From NCBI GenBank assembly GCA_023807065.1, contig JAJJLU010004559.1, positions 1 through 11,660 of the forward strand: a stretch of 11,660 nt of DNA, given 5' to 3'. Both the position numbers and the translations under genes were made by a program. The notes below the pieces were generated by a model. The model was not told the origin of the DNA. It saw nothing but the letters and a program-made list of their open reading frames with translations, and searched no databases. This DNA is from Isotricha intestinalis (Eukaryota; Ciliophora; Litostomatea; Vestibuliferida; Isotrichidae). Positions 7,476 to 11,660 of this stretch are shown piece by piece; position 1 is the stretch's first letter; each line of letters opens with the position of its first letter.

Positions 7476-9914
7476 TTAATTATCTGTAGAAGTAATATTT
7501 GATTTTTCAGTATTAATTTCATTTTCAGTATTAAATTCTTCTTCTTTTTTTTCTTCCTCCTCTTTTTTCAAATCATAACGAGAATAATGAATTCCTAAAG
7601 CAACTAAGACTTTATCAAAAAAATAATTAAAAATATCAGCTTTTTTAGTAGTACAATAAGTTCTCATATTATTATAAATAGTATCAAATAAATTATAAAA
7701 TTTTTGAACTCTTCCATCATGATAATTAACAGTTGGATCAACTTCTCTAATTTCTGCTTTAACAACACCATCTTCTGCTAAAATTTTTTTATTTTTAATA
7801 TCTTGAACTTTATGAAGAGGAAAATTCCATACATTTGGTGGTCTTAATAATTCTAAATTATTAGGAATATATACTTCAAATTCAAATGAATCTCTTGAAG
7901 ACATTGTTCCTTTTCTTTTAAATTTATTACTTTTTTTTATTTTATTAATTGAAGATCTTTTCCTTTTAAAGCTTTTATTGTGTGAAGCCTTTCTCATTAT
8001 TTTTTTCTTTGAACTACTTTTACTACTCACACTTCTTTCTAAAGAAGAATTAGAGTTAAGTCTTTTAATTTTATCAACGCCTGTGCTTTTTCTTAATAAA
8101 TCCATTTCTTCTTTAGGATAAAGAAAATAATCTCTTATATCTTCTCTAACTAATTCATTTATATTTCTTAATAACTCAATTGCTTCAATCCATAACTCTT
8201 TATCTTCTTTAGGGAAAAACCCTTCAAACATCCAATATCTTCCAAATTGTTTTATTTCATCAAATAATATTTTCTTTTTTTCTTCCATTTCTTGAGTAAC
8301 AAAGCTTTTAAAAAGCTTAGGAACTTCATATGAATAAATTATTTCATTATCTCCTGAGTCAATATCATGTTTTTTAACTTGATAATAATTATCTATATTA
8401 AACACTTCTTCTCCTATTTCTTTAGAATGTAATATCATTTTATTTAACACATCAACTCCTGCACACATTGCTTGGAATAAAACATATCTTGGTATTCTTT
8501 CTTCCATAAATTGTTTATTTTTAAATTTTTCTATTTGATCACTTAAAGTTGAATCAACTATAAATTTAATTGAATTAAAAATAAAAATGTATTGATCATA
8601 TAATAAATAACTTCCCATAATATTATCAATAATAACATGTAAATCAAAAATTTCTTTTACATTTTGTATTAATTCTGTATTTTTAGTAATAGGCATTAAA
8701 ACTCTTGATAAACCATTTAATTTCATTTCATAACATTTGATTTTTAAATCTTCTATTTTATTATATAATTGACCTAAATAATACTCAGTCGAAGGAGTTT
8801 TTCTTCCTTGAGGAACATATTTTAAATTAACAAATATTTTATGAGTATCAATTGAATAAGGAAAATCTTTAGATAATCTAGGAATTAAATATTCAATCAT
8901 TAAATGTAATCCTTCTTCAAATTTTAATTGATAAGCTTCGTGTTTTAATCTCGTTGCTTCAGGTTGAGTTAATTCTTCAATATTAGGAAATATTAATTCA
9001 TGCTTTTGCTTTTCTTCTTCAAGTTTTAATTTTTCTTCTCTGTTTATTTTCTTTTGTTTTGCTGTTAACTTTTTATCACTTTTCTCTAAATCTTGTTGAT
9101 GAAAAGCAGTCTGAGTTGCGTAAGGACTGAATTCTTTTTTTTCTTCTTTTACTTTAGGTTGTCTAATTTCAGAAGTCCAATTATATAAATAAAAAGTAGG
9201 ATTTGTATTTTTTTGTAAAAATTCATCTAATAATGTATTATCACATTCTTTACTTGTTTTAAATTTTTCCCATTTAAAAAAATCTTTGATAGAATCAGTA
9301 AACTCTTTTAAATTGTCTTTATCTTGAAAAATTGTAAGATCTCTATAATGTTGTTCAAATTTTTCTAAAGAAAATAATCTATAACCAGATTTTCTTAACA
9401 TTCTTAAAGGATAAAGAATTAATTTAACATGTTCATGCATTGCTCTGAAACCTTCTTTAACATATTTGTTAAGAACTTTAAAAAAATATTTTATATCTTT
9501 TTTAATGACTTTCCATACTTGTTTAAAGTTTTCTTCATTCATATTTTTAGCATCTCTAATTCTATTAATAACATCCTTAAAAGCATATCTAACCATTGAA
9601 GCATCACCAATTGCTCCTTTATCAACAATGTCTTTTCTTTGATCATATATTATTATTCCATTTGATTGAGCTTGAAAGTATAAAACAGGTCTTAACCAAT
9701 CCATTTTAATTTCTTTTAATTTCTTTGTAAATTTAAAACATACTCCTAAACGGAAGAGACGATCTAATAATGGCTCCCAATATATTCCTCCTAAATCATC
9801 ATATGCAAAAAATGAATCTTCTGTTAAATTATATTCTTCACATACACGATATAAGTCTAAAAGGATTTTATATTCTTTTGAACTTTGGATTTTTTCAAAA
9901 GTTAATTTTGGCAT
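7476..9914 (-). CDS. hypothetical 812-residue helical protein with a Ser/Lys/Arg-rich linker
   Basis: I do not recognise this gene. The frame is intact over 2.4 kb and starts at the first ATG (9912-9914), directly after eleven A's. Residues 1-250 are predicted helical and rich in aromatics (GGIYWEPLLDRLFRLGVCF; YFQAQSNGIIIYDQRKDI; KLILYPLRMLRKSGYRLF). Residues about 256-305 are a charged Lys/Glu segment, likely a single helix or linker. Residues 305-600 are again helical and hydrophobic. Residues about 607-672 are a strongly basic Ser-rich stretch (SSKSSSKKKIMRKASHNK; SFKRKRSSINKIKK) that could be a nuclear signal, a membrane-binding patch or a phosphorylation site. A conserved-looking block (LRPPNVWNFPLHKVQDI; FNYFFDKVLVALGIHYSRY) follows, then an acidic Glu/Lys tail. 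No signal peptide or clear membrane span. The final block is faintly like the C-terminus of CYFIP/Sra1, too weak to use for naming. Confidence 0.9.
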   Translation of the reverse strand: MPKLTFEKIQSSKEYKILLDLYRVCEEYNLTEDSFFAYDDLGGIYWEPLLDRLFRLGVCFKFTKKLKEIKMDWLRPVLYFQAQSNGIIIYDQRKDIVDKGAIGDASMVRYAFKDVINRIRDAKNMNEENFKQVWKVIKKDIKYFFKVLNKYVKEGFRAMHEHVKLILYPLRMLRKSGYRLFSLEKFEQHYRDLTIFQDKDNLKEFTDSIKDFFKWEKFKTSKECDNTLLDEFLQKNTNPTFYLYNWTSEIRQPKVKEEKKEFSPYATQTAFHQQDLEKSDKKLTAKQKKINREEKLKLEEEKQKHELIFPNIEELTQPEATRLKHEAYQLKFEEGLHLMIEYLIPRLSKDFPYSIDTHKIFVNLKYVPQGRKTPSTEYYLGQLYNKIEDLKIKCYEMKLNGLSRVLMPITKNTELIQNVKEIFDLHVIIDNIMGSYLLYDQYIFIFNSIKFIVDSTLSDQIEKFKNKQFMEERIPRYVLFQAMCAGVDVLNKMILHSKEIGEEVFNIDNYYQVKKHDIDSGDNEIIYSYEVPKLFKSFVTQEMEEKKKILFDEIKQFGRYWMFEGFFPKEDKELWIEAIELLRNINELVREDIRDYFLYPKEEMDLLRKSTGVDKIKRLNSNSSLERSVSSKSSSKKKIMRKASHNKSFKRKRSSINKIKKSNKFKRKGTMSSRDSFEFEVYIPNNLELLRPPNVWNFPLHKVQDIKNKKILAEDGVVKAEIREVDPTVNYHDGRVQKFYNLFDTIYNNMRTYCTTKKADIFNYFFDKVLVALGIHYSRYDLKKEEEEKKEEEFNTENEINTEKSNITSTDN

Positions 9915-9925
9915 TTTTTTTTTTT
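9915..9925 (-). promoter_or_regulatory. A11 leader directly before the ATG of the 812-residue gene
   Basis: On the minus strand eleven A's run straight into the start codon; the PRP46-like gene has six (6724-6729). An A-rich start context is the usual signal in AT-rich protists and fungi, so these runs support both chosen start codons. A long A run may also bind poly(A)-binding protein. Confidence 0.6.
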
Positions 9926-9969
9926 ATTATTTTTTATATTAGAGAATTTTTTAAATTTTGTTTTTTTTT

Positions 9970-10007
9970 ATTTCGGGAAATTTATTGGTTTTCTTTTTTT
10001 TAAATAA
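9970..10007 (-). promoter_or_regulatory. probable promoter elements of the 812-residue gene
   Basis: Within otherwise almost pure A/T upstream DNA there is an inverted motif, ATTTC-GG-GAAAT on the plus strand (9970-9981), 56-67 bp before the ATG. It contains TTCnnGAA, the core pair of a heat-shock-element unit. A CCAAT pentamer on the minus strand (9984-9988) and a TTATTTAAA TATA-like element (9999-10007) lie just beyond it. The cluster of three recognisable motifs in 40 bp is the reason for the call. Which factor binds is not known; a full heat-shock element would need a third unit, which I do not see. Confidence 0.35.
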
Positions 10008-10010
10008 TAA

Positions 10011-11594
10011 AGAAATATGTTATTATTAGTTTAAGTTATATTTTTAATATATGAAAAATGATTATATGATATTAGTCTTAGTTACTATTATCTTTATGAT
10101 TTTTATAATATTATTTATGAATATTCAATAATAATTGTTAATTATTTTTTTAATCTAATCTAGAATTAGGATATATCTTTAATTCAAAAATAAAACCATT
10201 TTATAAGAATGTTTCCTTTTTATTTATCCTATCAATTATAGATACAATTTAAAATATTCAAACAATTAAATTGTTTTCAAATCATAATCTAAAAAAATAA
10301 CTTGGATATAAATGATATTAATATATGTTTCAATATTTGAAAATTTTTATAATTGTTATTAATATATATTTTTTTATTTCATCTTATAAAATTATTTTCA
10401 TTTTCTAGAACTCGTTAAGAATGTGACATCAATTTGAAATCGATTCTTTTTTCTTTTATATATAGAAAATTAATTTATATCCTTTCTTTATATATTTCTT
10501 TTTTATTTACCTTTTTTGAAGGTTATTAGAAAATTTGAATATTCTGAATATGAATTGTAAAAAATTGACTCATTTTAAGGAAAAAATTCTATAATATAGA
10601 TTATAAATTTTTTTCTATAAACTTATATAATATTTATTCTTTTTTTACATATTATACTATAAATCATTTTTTGACAAAAAATAAAAAAATAAAAATTACA
10701 TAACTTTTAGTATAATAAAGTTTAAAACAATTCCAAAATGATAAATGAAAAAAATGTAATGTTAAAAATAGATATAAGATTTATTAATGGTTATTCAGCA
10801 TAATAAAAAAATAATGTAATAAAAGCAATATTTCAATCTTTTGTTTTATTCAAAATAATGATTTAAAAAAAATTTCTTCATTTATTTGATTTATATAATT
10901 TTTATAAAGAGTTTTGAATATTATATCAAACATAAAATTATTTTTTTTCTTTTTCTAAACTTTTAAACCTTTCTATTTCACTTCATTATGATTTTTTTTC
11001 TTTTGATTATGTTCTACTAATTTATCTTTATTATTTTTTGGCAATGATATATCATTACTTAATATCATATATTTTTATTTCTTCAATTGACTATGTTTTG
11101 ATATTTTCTTTAAATGAATTACTTTATTTGATTGTCTTTTCATAAATTTTATGAAACAAAAATTGAACAGTGATATTAAAAATTAATAAACATTTTAAAC
11201 TTTTTTTGAAAGAGTTTTTTGTTTTTCGAAAATTATTTATTTAAACTAATTTCTTTTTTAAAATTATTTTTAAATAAAAAATCGGGACAAAGAACAATCA
11301 ATGATAGTAGAAATATAGACCAATGTGAATTAACTGGTTTAATTCATATCTAATTATTATGATTTTTATTTTTTCTTTTAAAAAATTTTTGTTTACTTTT
11401 TAAAGTTAATACAGGAATTTTTGGACAAATATAAAACTTTTAATAATTCAACAATATAATAACATCATTACCGTATTTTTTTTATATTTTATTTAAACAT
11501 TATAAATAAAAAAATGAATATATGCTTTTTATTTTATGTTAAATTCTAAATGTTTTAAACTAAATATTAACAATTAAAAATTTTATTGGAGACC
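10011..11594. other. gene-free AT-rich region with traces of eroded reading frames
   Basis: No intact gene or RNA gene is visible. A few stretches read like decayed protein. Plus strand 10507-10599 gives VIRKFEYSEYEL, then TAA, then KIDSF. Plus strand 10738-10935 gives VMLKIDIRFINGYSA, then TAA TAA, then NNVIKAIFQSFVLF. Plus strand 11282-11353 gives SGQRTINDSRNIDQCELTGL and a TAA. Minus strand around 10930-11145 is Lys/Asn-rich (MKRQSNKVIHLKKISKHS) with several stops. Each is short and could be chance in such biased DNA. A short imperfect stem (AAACAAT/ATTGTTT, 10260-10276) is also present. The right end has slightly more G and C. Confidence 0.4.
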
Positions 11595-11660
11595 TTATCG
11601 TTCAATTGAATCTTCAAAAGAAATAAAGAAATTTACTGAAACAGAGATTTTTTTCCGTTG
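11595..11660 (-). CDS. possible C-terminal end of a gene running off the window
   Basis: The last 66 bases have more G and C than the DNA before them. The minus strand gives about 20 codons (KKISVSVNFFISFEDSIER) from the window edge to a TAA at 11595-11597. This would be the 3' end of another minus-strand gene, in line with its neighbours. The plus strand is also open to the edge (WRPYRSIESSKEIKKFTE), without a start codon. I cannot choose between them with certainty. Confidence 0.2.
   Translation of the reverse strand, partial: QRKKISVSVNFFISFEDSIER

Noticed and set aside
9770..10003. Plus-strand ORF over the start of the 812-residue gene
   Set aside because: Antisense shadow plus T-rich promoter DNA.
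10051..10131. 26-residue ORF (MKNDYMILVLVTIIF...) resembling a one-span membrane micropeptide
   Set aside because: Hydrophobic peptides arise easily from T-rich DNA, the length is within chance, and no second line of evidence exists.
1..11660. Altered genetic code with TAA/TAG read as Gln
   Set aside because: Three long intact genes contain no internal TAA/TAG, end in TAA, and write Gln as CAA where checked; stops occur only in decayed regions.
1..11660. tRNA, rRNA, CRISPR array, transposable element or viral gene
   Set aside because: No cloverleaf-type G/C cluster, spaced repeats, transposase or reverse transcriptase motifs, or terminal repeats were found by reading both strands.

Overview
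The window is eukaryotic nuclear DNA from a very A+T-rich organism. Three genes on the minus strand are intact and read with the standard genetic code. All end in TAA, and Gln is written CAA where I checked. None shows an intron. Two belong to nuclear families found only in eukaryotes: a PRP46/PLRG1 spliceosomal WD40 protein and a Hus1-type checkpoint clamp subunit. Proteins rich in Asn, Lys and Ile, long T/A homopolymers, A-runs directly before start codons, and intergenic DNA with almost no G or C fit an anaerobic chytrid fungus (Neocallimastigomycota) or an AT-rich amoeba (Entamoeba, Anaeramoeba or Dictyostelium type). I cannot choose between these from the sequence alone.

Layout, left to right. 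Positions 1-1606 hold a broken plus-strand GH31 glycoside hydrolase (alpha-glucosidase family) with frameshifts and stop codons, followed in the same frame by an Asn-rich tail. Positions 1666-2489 (minus) hold a coiled-coil gene with no start codon, one in-frame TAA and one homopolymer frameshift. It meets head-to-head, and slightly overlaps, a plus-strand ORF (2395-3393) for an unrecognised protein that also lacks a convincing start. Positions 3482-4069 (minus) contain an eroded, coding-like frame. The intact part follows: HUS1-like (4199-5164), PRP46-like (5515-6723) and an unrecognised 812-residue helical protein (7476-9914), all minus strand and separated by 350-750 bp of AT-rich spacer. 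Positions 9915-11660 carry no intact gene, only the promoter-side DNA of the 812-residue gene and weak traces of eroded reading frames.

The three intact genes are probably independent single-gene transcription units: one acts in pre-mRNA splicing, one in DNA-damage signalling, one is unknown. The left third is a patch of gene remnants that seems to have gathered rearrangements and AT-biased mutation. I see no CRISPR array, tRNA, rRNA, transposase or phage gene, and no convincing new defence or mobile system. The points most worth a second look are the head-to-head junction near 2400-2490, the unknown Cys/Trp-rich domain in 2395-3393, the unrecognised 812-residue protein, and the traceable inactivating lesions of the GH31 relic.
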